Part shown: positions 9,244 through 17,493 of the stretch, in pieces
Layout of the letters: each line of letters opens with the position of its first letter
Position numbering within the stretch: position 1 is the first letter of the stretch
Source of the DNA: Sphaerospermopsis aphanizomenoides BCCUSP55
Lineage (GTDB): Bacteria; Cyanobacteriota; Cyanobacteriia; Cyanobacteriales; Nostocaceae
Direction of reading: 5' to 3'
Assembly (NCBI RefSeq): GCF_001586785.1
Contig: NZ_LUFH02000005.1
Coordinates: 41,384-105,383, forward strand
DNA length: 64,000 bases
Notes under the pieces: model-generated
What the model was told of the DNA's origin: nothing
Databases searched by the model: none
The model's input: the letters and a program-made list of their open reading frames with translations, nothing else
Made by a program: the position numbers and the translations under genes

Positions 9244-10054
9244 ACCAAAATATAATCGCGCCAAAGGGCTTTTTTCTAGCATTAAAGAACTATTTACCAA
9301 AACCCTGGTAATTACTGAGTTAGAAGTACGGAAACTCCGCCATGATCCCAGTAATTTAGTGATTCGGGCTGTACAACCGTCTTTATGGCTGCTGATATTT
9401 GGGCAAGTATTTACCCGCACTCGCGCTATACCCACCGGTAATTTACCTTACTTAGATTTTATTACTCCCGGTATTTTGGCTCAAAGTGCGCTGTTCATCG
9501 CCATTTTTTCTGGGGGAATGGCATTAATCTGGGAACGTGATTTAGGAATACTCCATAAGTTCCTGGCTGCACCCATACCCCGTGCGGCGATTGTTTTAGG
9601 TAAAAGTTTGGCTTCTGGTGTGCGATGTTTTTCCCAAGTTGTGTTTATTTACTTATTAGCTTTGTTATTAGGTGTAAAACTCAATTTCAATCCTGTAGCT
9701 TTCTTACAAGTTGTGTTAATTGTGTTCTTAGGTGCAGGTTGTTTCTGCACGTTTTCTTTGATGATTGGTTGTCTAGTGAAATCGCGGGAAAGATTTACGG
9801 GTATTGGACAGTTGATAACAATGCCGTTGTTTTTCGCTAGTAATGCGATCTATCCTATTTCATTGATGCCAACTTGGTTAAAATTCATTTCTCACTTGAA
9901 TCCTTTGACTTATGAAGTCGATGCTTTACGGGGTACAATGTTGGCGCATGGCTCAAGTATTTATGGGTTTGGGTTAGACTGTACAATTCTCTTGCTAACA
10001 TTAATAGGTTTGACTTACATCTGTGGACGACTTTATCCACGGGTGGTAATGTAA
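9200..10054 (+). CDS. ABC-2 type exporter permease
   Basis: 284 residues from GTG 9200, preceded by AGGAG at 9186-9190. Six membrane spans are visible in the usual ABC-2 layout, with the motif LPYLDFITPGILAQSALF and the conserved MPLFFASNAIYPISLMPTWLKFISHLNPLTYEVDALRG near the end. It pairs with the overlapping ATPase upstream. A truncated MarR-like gene follows 17 bases after its stop, suggesting the transporter was once next to its own regulator. Confidence 0.9.
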   Translation: MKLQEPDVPVNGWAEPKYNRAKGLFSSIKELFTKTLVITELEVRKLRHDPSNLVIRAVQPSLWLLIFGQVFTRTRAIPTGNLPYLDFITPGILAQSALFIAIFSGGMALIWERDLGILHKFLAAPIPRAAIVLGKSLASGVRCFSQVVFIYLLALLLGVKLNFNPVAFLQVVLIVFLGAGCFCTFSLMIGCLVKSRERFTGIGQLITMPLFFASNAIYPISLMPTWLKFISHLNPLTYEVDALRGTMLAHGSSIYGFGLDCTILLLTLIGLTYICGRLYPRVVM

Positions 10055-10071
10055 TCTGGAGAAAAATAGTC

Positions 10072-10188
10072 ATGACCAGTTTGGATAAACCCTCTGAAGA
10101 ATGTGCCGCTAGGGTGATGGAAACAGTCCCCTTATTGATGCGGTCTATCCGAGCCGAAATGCGGACTTACAGTGCTGATTCTTTATGA
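10072..10188 (+). pseudogene. Truncated MarR-type regulator (38 residues)
   Basis: ATG 10072 to TGA 10186-10188 gives 38 residues, MTSLDKPSEECAARVMETVP and then LLMRSIRAEMRTYSADSL. From memory this matches the start of cyanobacterial MarR-family regulators that run to about 150 residues; the DNA-binding part is absent. It follows the ABC exporter genes closely. I infer a remnant after deletion, because what follows (10220-10369) does not continue the MarR fold. Confidence 0.55.
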
Positions 10189-10219
10189 TTGAAGAACATC
10201 AATTCAAAGTTCATTAGTA

Positions 10220-10369
10220 ATGAATGGTGAAGATTTCCAATTGATCAAACTCACATACAAAGATAAACCTAAATATGCTTTGTCGGATAGATTCACTTTG
10301 CATAGACGTGAAAACGAACTGTATCAAGTTCTGCAAATTCTCAAAAAAATAGGTCAAATATTGAGTTAA
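10220..10369 (+). CDS. Small unknown ORF, possibly a 3' gene fragment
   Basis: ATG 10220 to TAA 10367-10369 encodes 49 residues (MNGEDFQLIKLTYKDKPKYA and on to KKIGQILS). The composition is like a real protein, with alternating charged and hydrophobic positions, but no family was recognised. It lies between the MarR stub and the cysteine desulfurase and may be the tail of a gene lost in the same deletion. Confidence 0.3.
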   Translation: MNGEDFQLIKLTYKDKPKYALSDRFTLHRRENELYQVLQILKKIGQILS

Positions 10370-10396
10370 AATTTAGGTTGATTGTTGAGTTATGTT

Positions 10397-11566
10397 ATGT
10401 CCAGTCGTCCTATCTACCTTGATTGTCATGCCACTACCCCCATAGATGAACGGGTACTAAATGCTATGATTCCTTACTTTACAGAAAAGTTTGGTAACGC
10501 AGCTAGTATTAGTCATGTCTACGGTTGGGAATCAGAAGCTGCTGTCAGAAAAACCAGAGACTTTTTAGCAACTGCTATTAACGCTAATTCCGAAGAAATT
10601 GTCTTTACCAGTGGTGCAACAGAAGCGAATAATTTAGCCATTAAGGGTGTAGCAGAAGCTTACTTTTCCAAAGGTCAGCATATTGTTACAGTTGCAACAG
10701 AACACAAAGCAGTTTTAGACCCTTGTGAATATTTGAAATCTTTGGGTTTTGAAATTACTGTTCTCCCAGTTGATGCCGATGGATTAATTGATGTAGATCA
10801 ATTAGAAAAAGCCTTACGTTCTGATACAATTTTAGTATCAGTCATGGCTGCCAATAATGAAATTGGTGTTTTACAACCTTTAGCTGAAATCGGAAAAATT
10901 TGCCGTCACAAAGAAATTGTATTTCATACAGATGCAGCTCAAGCTATTGGTAAAATTCCCTTGGATGTAGAAGCATTAAATATTGATTTAATGTCTTTAA
11001 CCGCTCATAAAGTATACGGTCCAAAAGGTATTGGGGCTTTATATGTTCGTAGACGCAACCCCAAAATTAAACTTGCAGCACAACAACATGGGGGAGGACA
11101 TGAAAGAGGAATGCGTTCTGGAACTTTATATACACCCCAAATCGTTGGTTTCGGAACAGCGATAGAAATTGCTTTAGCAGCACAAGAACCAGAAAATTTG
11201 AGGCTACAAGAACTGCGAGAAAGACTGTGGAAACAGTTATCTAATTTAGAGGGAATTTATCTGAATGGACACCCCCAAAAACGATTAGCAGGAAATTTAA
11301 ATGTTAGTGTTGAAGGTGTGGATGGTGCTGCACTTTCTTTAGGTTTACAACCAATGGTAGCAGTATCTTCTGGTTCTGCTTGTTCCTCCAATAATGTTGC
11401 ACCTTCCTATGTGCTGACAGCTTTAGGACATCCCGATAAATTAGCTTATGCTTCCGTGCGGTTTGGGATTGGTAGATTTAATACTGCTGAAGAAATAGAC
11501 CAAGTTGCAGAACATTTCATTCATACTGTGAAAAGTTTAAGAAGTGCGTCAATAGTTAGTTGTTAG
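10397..11566 (+). CDS. Cysteine desulfurase (NifS/IscS family)
   Basis: 389 residues from ATG 10397; the alternative TTG at 10382 lies in poor context. A PLP enzyme that moves sulfur from cysteine to FeS-cluster or thiolation pathways. Visible motifs are YLDCHATTPID at the N-terminus, the ATEHKAVLDP His region, the PLP Lys in TAHKVYGPKGIG, and the mobile loop Cys in VAVSSGSACSSNN. No nifU, iscU or iscR is adjacent, so it is not part of a nif or isc operon here; it could serve general FeS or tRNA thiolation needs. A hairpin terminator follows at 11578. Confidence 0.9.
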   Translation: MSSRPIYLDCHATTPIDERVLNAMIPYFTEKFGNAASISHVYGWESEAAVRKTRDFLATAINANSEEIVFTSGATEANNLAIKGVAEAYFSKGQHIVTVATEHKAVLDPCEYLKSLGFEITVLPVDADGLIDVDQLEKALRSDTILVSVMAANNEIGVLQPLAEIGKICRHKEIVFHTDAAQAIGKIPLDVEALNIDLMSLTAHKVYGPKGIGALYVRRRNPKIKLAAQQHGGGHERGMRSGTLYTPQIVGFGTAIEIALAAQEPENLRLQELRERLWKQLSNLEGIYLNGHPQKRLAGNLNVSVEGVDGAALSLGLQPMVAVSSGSACSSNNVAPSYVLTALGHPDKLAYASVRFGIGRFNTAEEIDQVAEHFIHTVKSLRSASIVSC

Positions 11567-11577
11567 TAAATCCAGAT

Positions 11578-11602
11578 ACCCGATTTCTTTAAGAAGTCGG
11601 GT
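11578..11602 (+). terminator. Hairpin terminator-like repeat, copy 1 of 3
   Basis: ACCCGA ... TCGGGT arms enclose TTCTTTAAGAA, itself self-complementary. It lies 11 bases after the cysteine desulfurase stop. Closely related hairpins occur at 31431-31453 and 47572-47602, each also at a gene end. Confidence 0.7.
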
Positions 11603-11616
11603 ACAGAGAAATAAAT

Positions 11617-12111
11617 ATGCAGCAAAAGATCAGAAAAGTCTACAGCCTTAAAGAATATTCCACTCCCGATATATTCTATCATTCCTTAACTCCCGCTTTG
11701 GGAATAATATTATCTATTTTTGCTGGTTGGGAAATAATTCTGTTTTGTTTTATATTAGGGTTATTTATTAGTATTTTAATTTTAGATATTGATAATTGCT
11801 ATGAAGTAATTACCTGCAACTTTAATTCTACATTTGGTAGAATTACTATACGACAGAAAAATATATTCTCTCAGGGGGTGATGGAAATTCCACTTCATGA
11901 GATTGAAACGGCACTAATTAAGTCGAGTAGTTCTTCCTTTACTACTAAAACCTCTTTTGGTAAAAAAATCCAAATTGACAGCCAGTTATATTGGATTGTG
12001 ATTATTTTAAATTCTGGAGAACATTGCCGCTTGACTTATTATGAAACAAGTCTTTTCAGTAGTAAACAACAAATGATTGATTATATTTTATTTCTCAAAG
12101 AAAATACATAA
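11617..12111 (+). CDS. Small membrane protein of unknown function
   Basis: 164 residues. Two hydrophobic segments (about residues 25-42 and 46-62) form a hairpin, followed by a soluble region with beta-rich character (ITIRQKNIFSQGVMEIPLHEIETALIKSSSSS, YWIVIILNSGEHCRLTYYE). That layout, a two-span anchor plus a small beta domain, is like PH-type membrane proteins, but I do not recognise a named family. It is AT-rich like its surroundings. It sits between the desulfurase terminator and the convergent peptidase gene. Confidence 0.65.
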   Translation: MQQKIRKVYSLKEYSTPDIFYHSLTPALGIILSIFAGWEIILFCFILGLFISILILDIDNCYEVITCNFNSTFGRITIRQKNIFSQGVMEIPLHEIETALIKSSSSSFTTKTSFGKKIQIDSQLYWIVIILNSGEHCRLTYYETSLFSSKQQMIDYILFLKENT

Positions 12112-12130
12112 TCTTGAATATGTACTGCTA

Positions 12131-12799
12131 CTAACGGATAGCTGTTTGACAATCTATCACCGTAGCACCTCGTCTCATGGCTGCCACCAAAGCTTGATAA
12201 CTATCCCAATTTTCCTGAATCAGATTTTTAGCTTGTAGCAGGTGAAACCGTTGTTTTTGTTCAAAAACATTCTCGGCAAAACCCAAAGCTTGCAAAAACT
12301 GATTTAACTGAGCTTTATCATCACCACCACCCTCAGCAGAGTTGAAAACCAGAGTTTCCGCCGCAATTCCCGCCATCCAAATATTACAATAGCGATCGCA
12401 CATAGAAACGCTAATCTTCCCCTTTTCCAATTGTGCTGCAATTTCGCTATCCTCCAAAATTACCCCACCTTGTCCTGGTTGTCCTTGCTTCCAAGCTTCC
12501 CACGCGCTGAGAGTATAACCAGTAACAAGAATGCCCGACAAGTGAGCAACGAGAAAATGACCAGCTTCATGATGTATAATCCGTTCTCGATATGCTGGCG
12601 AAAATCCCGCTAACCAATCTAATACTATCGTTCCTCCCTTCCCTTGAAAACTGAAATTATCCAAAGTAGCGATACCCAAAAACCCCACCATAGTTAAAGC
12701 TGGTATTGTTGGGGAAAGATGTATTAATGGTCCCAACAAAGTGGAAAGCGTCATCAGGAAGACAGATATAGCAATAAGATTGATAGCGGTTTGATTCAT
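12131..12799 (-). CDS. FtsH-like peptidase domain protein lacking the AAA ATPase
   Basis: 222 residues. Two membrane segments (about 5-23 and 30-45) precede a domain like the M41 peptidase of FtsH, with the zinc motif HHEAGHFLVAHLSG (HEAGH 77-81) and MCDRYCNIWMAGIAAETLVFNSAEGGGDDKAQL, which parallels the FtsH segment carrying the third zinc ligand. There is no Walker A or B, so it cannot unfold substrates alone. Such stand-alone forms occur in cyanobacteria and plastids. It may associate with true FtsH (one is encoded at 40926) or act on small membrane peptides; this is inference. Confidence 0.75.
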   Translation of the reverse strand: MNQTAINLIAISVFLMTLSTLLGPLIHLSPTIPALTMVGFLGIATLDNFSFQGKGGTIVLDWLAGFSPAYRERIIHHEAGHFLVAHLSGILVTGYTLSAWEAWKQGQPGQGGVILEDSEIAAQLEKGKISVSMCDRYCNIWMAGIAAETLVFNSAEGGGDDKAQLNQFLQALGFAENVFEQKQRFHLLQAKNLIQENWDSYQALVAAMRRGATVIDCQTAIR

Positions 12800-13370
12800 T
12801 TCAGGTTTGGGAATACAGTTTTGTCTTTAATCTATTATGGGCTTCTGAAAAGATAATTGCCAATAACGATGAATTGCAAAAGAAGTTATTCACTTTAGTT
12901 ATGGAAGATTACAGATGGTTCAAAAATGGATAATGTACAATGGACAATTGACAATTACCTCTGCTTAAAAGCGAGAGGATTGAGAAATCGGAATTTTTTC
13001 TTTTTTCCCCTTTGAAAGGGGAAGTTTTAAACCGGGAATGAAACAATTGTCAATTTATAATATCTTTTGTCAATGCTTAATTTCCACAATAACTATAACT
13101 AAATATATCAGTCTTTATTTACAGAGGTCATTTTTTTTGCAAAAATGTCAACAATGTTCTCTGGGAGTCCATGCTCGTTTTCTTGCTGATGTAATTTAAC
13201 AACTTGTCTCTATTCCCAAACAATGGGATAATAAGTTTTTAGATAAATTACTCTAATTCTCAGCCTGTATGTGTCAATATCAGTCATTTACATTGGATAG
13301 GTGATACTTGAAATGTGGGCAATTGACCCATTGATATGATAACCATGACTAAAATATATAAGGGGTTTTT
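12800..13370. repeat. Intergenic region holding hairpin repeat copy 2 of 5 (12932-13057)
   Basis: The repeat has ACAATTGACAATTACCTCTGCTT, the GAGAGGATTGA block and GAAAGGGGAAGTTTTAAACC, then ACAATTGTCAATTT. It is more diverged than copies 1 and 5. The remaining 300 bp up to the hydrolase gene hold no clear reading frame; short coding-like scraps around 13140-13250 are interrupted and not assigned. Confidence 0.65.
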
Positions 13371-14345
13371 ATGAGACAATTTCCTGGTGAAAGAAAGAGA
13401 CGCTGGCATGAAATCGTAAATGAGATGATGACTTCAGAAGAAAATTCCTCTGAGGAAATACGTTTAAACCAGTCTGTCAACATCTACAAAGTTTTACCAC
13501 AAGATACAGACACAGCAATTGATGACTGGTTAGAACCACATCATATCGCATTAGATCAGTCTGTTACTCTTCGCAACAAGCTGGTTGTTTTCTTTCCTGG
13601 TTCTTTTGGTAAAGTAACGCGGCAGCAGCTAATTATCCAGGAATTGGCTCATCTTGGCTATCACACCATCAATATCAGCTATCCTAACACCTGGACAGTT
13701 GCTAGTCTATGTAGACACAACCATGATCCACATTGCTTAGAAAAAGCACGGTTAGAAATTATTTTTGGACGAGGCGACTGTGATGTTCTCAAAATCAGTC
13801 GGCATAACTCAATCGAAAATCGACTAATTAAGTTATTAGCATATTTAAACCTCAAGTATCCGCAGCAAAAATGGGGTCAATATTTAGATAAAAACCTTCC
13901 TAACTGGGAGCAAATTGTCGTCATCGGTCATTCTCAAGGAGGGGGACACGCAGCCCTACTAGGCAAGCAACATTCCGTTGCCAGAGTTGTCATGTTGGCG
14001 GCTCCAGCTGATTTTAGTTGGGTATTAGGTGAATCTGCCCCCTGGTTATCAATTCCCGGACAAACACCAGCGGAACGGTATTATGGTTTTACTCATATTA
14101 AAGATGAAGGATATGATCGTATTCAAAAGGCGTGGGAGTTATTGGGAATGGATAAATACGGACCTATTGTCAATGTAGATGGACAGCAACCACCTTACAA
14201 ACATTCCCATCGCTTAGTTACAAATATGATGCCCGCTCGACCTGAAAAGTATCATGGTAGTGTAGCTACAGACGGACCAACACCCAAGTTTTCTGATGGC
14301 ACACCTGTATTCAAGTCGGTTTGGCAGTACCTCCTTGATGTTTGA
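13371..14345 (+). CDS. Alpha/beta hydrolase family protein
   Basis: 324 residues. The nucleophile elbow GHSQGGGHAALLGK (about 185-198) follows a strand IVVIGHS, and the chain has KLVVFFPGSFGK as the oxyanion-hole strand. The C-terminal SHRLVTNMMPARPEKYHGSVATDG supplies a conserved His. The overall layout is like uncharacterised bacterial hydrolases annotated as BPSS1187-like. No signal peptide is seen. A MITE-like element begins 27 bases after its stop. Substrate unknown. Confidence 0.75.
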   Translation: MRQFPGERKRRWHEIVNEMMTSEENSSEEIRLNQSVNIYKVLPQDTDTAIDDWLEPHHIALDQSVTLRNKLVVFFPGSFGKVTRQQLIIQELAHLGYHTINISYPNTWTVASLCRHNHDPHCLEKARLEIIFGRGDCDVLKISRHNSIENRLIKLLAYLNLKYPQQKWGQYLDKNLPNWEQIVVIGHSQGGGHAALLGKQHSVARVVMLAAPADFSWVLGESAPWLSIPGQTPAERYYGFTHIKDEGYDRIQKAWELLGMDKYGPIVNVDGQQPPYKHSHRLVTNMMPARPEKYHGSVATDGPTPKFSDGTPVFKSVWQYLLDV

Positions 14346-14371
14346 AACTACTTGTAGCGGTTTTGATTTGA

Positions 14372-14500
14372 TAGGACTTACGCAAAAGAAAGAAAAAATA
14401 AGGTTTTCGGAGGATAGGTTCATCAAAGAAAAAAACCCCTACACCCTACACCCCACACCCTACACCCAGCCCGGATGATAAATTTTGTGCGTAAGTCCTG
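14372..14500. mobile_element. MITE-like element with AGGACTTACGC inverted ends
   Basis: Left end AGGACTTACGCAAAA (14373-14387) and right end TTTTGTGCGTAAGTCCT (14483-14499) are inverted repeats differing by two inserted bases. The sequence TTTGA lies directly outside both ends if T14372 and G14500 are counted as terminal bases, a candidate 5 bp target duplication. The 100 bp interior has no gene and includes ACACCCT-type repeats. It fills most of the gap between the hydrolase and the flavoprotein. Confidence 0.65.
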
Positions 14501-14534
14501 TTTGAGTGAGAGCCTTTAGGTCAGGGAGTGTCAA

Positions 14535-16283
14535 ATGAATCAAACCTATACAACCGATGTTTTAGTCGTAGGAGGAGGAACCGGCGGAACTGCTGCCGCT
14601 ATCCAAGCAGCACGCAGAGGTGCTAAAACCATCCTCGTCAGCGAATTTTCCTGGTTAGGGGGAATGTTAACATCTGCTGGTGTATCTGCTCCGGATGGCA
14701 ATGAATTACAATCTTTTCAAACTGGCTTATGGGGGGATTTTTTACAAGAGTTACGCCACCGTCAACCAGGAGGATTAGATCATAGTTGGGTGAGCTTTTT
14801 TAGTTATCAACCCCATATAGGTGCAGAAATTTTTGCAGACTGGGTGAAGGAATTACCGAATCTGCAATGGATTTCTGGGAAAGTACCGTTAGAAGTGTTA
14901 CGGACAGGAGACTGCATTACAGGTGTACGCTTTGCAGATTTCACTGTCAACGCCAAAATTATCCTTGATGGTACAGAATTAGGAGATTTGTTGGCTTTAG
15001 GAGAAGTCCCCTACAGATGGGGTTGGGAGCTAAAATCAGAGTGGAAAGAACCTAGCGCCCCGGAAAGTTTTAATTCGCTCACCGCCAAATATGCCGTACA
15101 AGCACCAACTTGGGTGGTGGTAATGCAAGATTTCGGAGAAAGTACCGCCTCAGCAATTCCGCCAGCACCTAATTATGATCCATCCTTATTTACGGGGGCT
15201 TGGGATGATTATGGAGCAGAACAATTTTTAAACTATGGACGATTACCCGCAAATTGGTTTATGATCAATTGGCCGATTTGTGGCAATGACTACGGCCAAA
15301 ACGCCGAGCGTTTGATAGAGTCAGATATACCAAGACGTGAGTTTAACCAAGAATGTTTCTGGCATAGTCAAAACTTTGCCCATTTTATCCAAACTCAACT
15401 TGGTAGACGCTACGGTTTAGCAGAAGGAGTTTTTCCTAGTCTCTCTCCAGCTTTTGCACTTCATCCCTATTATCGGGAAAGTCGGCGCTTAGAGGGACTC
15501 ATTACTGTCTGTGAGCAGGATATCCTACCATTAGCAGGTGGTAAAGTTGCAGCTAAGTTTGAAGATGCGATCGCTATTGGTAACTATGCCAATGACCATC
15601 ATTATCCTGGTGTCAAGTTCTCACTGCAACCTAAATCTATTCGCTGGGGGGGACGTTGGACTGGAACTCCCTTCACTGTTCCCTATCGCTGTTTAATTCC
15701 TCAATCTACAGATGGTTTACTAGTTTGTGAGAAGAATATTTCTGTATCTCACATTGCCAATGGAGCAACTAGACTACAACCTGTAGTCATGGGTATTGGT
15801 CAAGCAGCGGGTATGGCAGCTGCTCTGTGTTGTGAGTTAAACTGTCAGCCCAGGGATTTGCCAGTGAGGATGTTGCAAACAACTTTATTAACAGATGAGC
15901 AATCGCCCACAGCAATTGTTCCTTTGTTCAATTTACCAATTAATCATCCACAGTGGTTAGACTGGCAAATTCATTATTTAGATCATCCAGAAACTTATCC
16001 CATCAGTGGAAATTGTCCTTGTTTATCGGTTGATCAGTGTGATTACTCTCATCTTGATTGTTTCATAGGCATTTTTAATCGCCTAGACCAACAAGACTAT
16101 AGATTTACTATCACAAACTCAACTGAATTATCACCGAAAATTTGGCAGATAGTCGCATTGGGATCATCTGCTGATGAGCAATTGCAAGTCTTGACCCAAA
16201 ATCAAAAGCTTGTTGTCAGGGGTCGTGCCAATTCATCTGGTAACTGGCTACTTGTCGAACATATCGACGAAGTATCAAATTAA
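14535..16283 (+). CDS. FAD-dependent oxidoreductase
   Basis: 582 residues. N-terminal dinucleotide-binding motif VLVVGGGTGGTAAAIQAARRGAKTILVSE (about 9-37), then the conserved SWLGGMLTSAGVSAPDGNE, and near residues 390-440 the C-terminal FAD contact (ANGATRLQPVVMGIGQAAGMAAAL). This is the layout of the FAD-dependent oxidoreductase family often labelled xanthan-lyase-like. The last 120 residues form an extra beta-rich domain. No signal peptide. Function unknown. patX starts about 100 bases after its end. Confidence 0.8.
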   Translation: MNQTYTTDVLVVGGGTGGTAAAIQAARRGAKTILVSEFSWLGGMLTSAGVSAPDGNELQSFQTGLWGDFLQELRHRQPGGLDHSWVSFFSYQPHIGAEIFADWVKELPNLQWISGKVPLEVLRTGDCITGVRFADFTVNAKIILDGTELGDLLALGEVPYRWGWELKSEWKEPSAPESFNSLTAKYAVQAPTWVVVMQDFGESTASAIPPAPNYDPSLFTGAWDDYGAEQFLNYGRLPANWFMINWPICGNDYGQNAERLIESDIPRREFNQECFWHSQNFAHFIQTQLGRRYGLAEGVFPSLSPAFALHPYYRESRRLEGLITVCEQDILPLAGGKVAAKFEDAIAIGNYANDHHYPGVKFSLQPKSIRWGGRWTGTPFTVPYRCLIPQSTDGLLVCEKNISVSHIANGATRLQPVVMGIGQAAGMAAALCCELNCQPRDLPVRMLQTTLLTDEQSPTAIVPLFNLPINHPQWLDWQIHYLDHPETYPISGNCPCLSVDQCDYSHLDCFIGIFNRLDQQDYRFTITNSTELSPKIWQIVALGSSADEQLQVLTQNQKLVVRGRANSSGNWLLVEHIDEVSN

Positions 16284-16321
16284 TTTTTTAACAGTTAAAT
16301 ACAATACTTTTTTACAAATTG

Positions 16322-16348
16322 TCCGGATGAATATATCAAAGCTAAGTA
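16322..16348 (+). promoter_or_regulatory. DIF-type promoter upstream of patX
   Basis: TCCGGA at 16322-16327 matches the DIF motif found at the -35 position of heterocyst-development promoters in Nostocales. It is followed after 15 bases by a possible -10, TAAGTA (16343-16348), placing the start of transcription about 30 bases before the patX ATG. Motif recognition is from memory; the -10 is tentative. Confidence 0.6.
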
Positions 16349-16384
16349 TCAGTGAAGTAGAGAGTTCTAAAATAGACATCTACT

Positions 16385-16621
16385 ATGCGTGCTGCCATTT
16401 CACTTTTAGTATCGAGTCTGGTATTCGGCTCCTTAGCTTTTAACTATGAAGCAGAATTCACTGGCATTTTCCATCCGCTGACTGGTAATTCTGGTTCAGG
16501 AAAGCTACTTGCAGACAATTCTAAGCCCGGGCCTAACGAACCAGAACAGCCAGCACCTCATCGGGGTAGTGGACGTAAAGAGTCAATTGAATTTTTCCTA
16601 AATATCAATTCTGCTGTTTAG
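16385..16621 (+). CDS. patX: PatX, RGSGR-containing inhibitor of heterocyst differentiation
   Basis: 78 residues from ATG 16385. An N-terminal hydrophobic signal-like segment (MRAAISLLVSSLVFGSLA) is followed by a Pro-rich linker and HRGSGR at 59-64, then a 14-residue tail. PatX proteins in filamentous cyanobacteria have this layout: an exported precursor with a C-terminal HRG(S/T)GR from which a peptide that binds HetR is thought to be made. The DIF motif upstream and closeness to gifA, glnA and apcF support the call; hetR itself is about 41 kb away in the window. No clear ribosome site is seen. The GSGK at 37-40 is unrelated. Confidence 0.88.
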   Translation: MRAAISLLVSSLVFGSLAFNYEAEFTGIFHPLTGNSGSGKLLADNSKPGPNEPEQPAPHRGSGRKESIEFFLNINSAV

Positions 16622-16727
16622 CACCCCCTGGGTCAGACTGCTTTTAGGAGAATTTCTTGCCAGAACAAGAATCAATGTACCGGAATAATCGGGTGTCCCA
16701 CATCCTTTACACAACTAGTCAGACCAA

Positions 16728-16885
16728 GACAAAGACAGTTAAAGCACTACACAATTCTTCCACTGTTTTTTATTGTATGTTCTTTGACAGAGATATAGAC
16801 AGTTTAAGCACTACATAACTCAACAAGCGTTCTGTGATTTCATCTTCTCTGACAGAGACAAAGACAGTTCCAGCACTACACAACT
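16728..16885 (+). repeat. Three tandem repeats of about 65 bp downstream of patX
   Basis: A 27-29 base core, GACAAAGACAGTT + NN + AGCACTACACAACT, occurs at 16728-16754, 16792-16820 and 16857-16885, spaced 64 and 65 bases. The first and third share nearly all positions; the second has ATATAG for ACAAAG. The DNA between cores is not conserved. No reading frame spans them. They could be operator sites on one helix face (six turns) or an array of small RNA units. Confidence 0.7.
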
Positions 16886-17328
16886 GACTGGTGTTTAGTA
16901 TTTCTCAAAAAACATCCGGTAATTGCAAAAACCTGGCCTTGTACTGGTGATTAAGCCACTCATCACTCATATCAGTGTTAACCTAGCTGAAAATTTGATG
17001 TGATACCAAGGTGGATATTTTCGGCATTTTTCCAGTATTTAGACCATACTCTTGTTGATGTATTTTTCCTACTCTAAGTTCAGCGAATCCGCTTTTATAT
17101 ACCGTTGCGTTTAAGAAAGCGGGAAGCTACCCTTCAGGTGTCCAGGTGCGAAACAAAAAATATATGGTTCATTTACCCAAAAATCACTGTAAGCAGGGGT
17201 GATTCAACCGCAATATGTCAAGTTTTCTGAGGGAAAAGGAGAAGGGGTAAAAGGTAAGAGTTTTTCCCTTTCCCATGTTTCTTATACTCTTTCGGGATTC
17301 GCACCTTACCCTTTACACCCAACCCATT
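16886..17328. other. Gene-free stretch after the tandem repeat
   Basis: About 440 bp with no supportable gene. It holds a lone TCCGGT at about 16915 and a short GC-richer segment near 17110-17150 with no strong hairpin. Nothing else was recognised. Confidence 0.3.
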
Positions 17329-17493
17329 CAACAATGAACAATGTACAATTGACAATTACCTCTGGCTGGAAGGAAGAGGATTAAATTGTCAAAGGGAAAA
17401 CTTTGATCATTTTCCCCTTAAACAGGGAAAACTTTAAACCTTGAATGGATCAATTGTCAATTGTCAATTGTCAATTATCAATTGTCAATTGTT
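17329..17493 (+). repeat. Interspersed hairpin repeat, copy 3 of 5
   Basis: Starts ACAATGAACAATGTACAATT, contains TTACCTCTGGCTGGAAGGAAGAGGATTAAA and TTTTCCCCTTAAACAGGGAAAACTTTAAACC, and ends with four CAATTGT/CAATTAT heptamers. It runs up to the stop codon of the methyltransferase gene, which reads the other way. Confidence 0.72.

Noticed and set aside
16728..16885. CRISPR array
   Set aside because: Cores are similar in length to repeats but are imperfect, only three, and no cas genes are present; spacers are not of a fixed kind.
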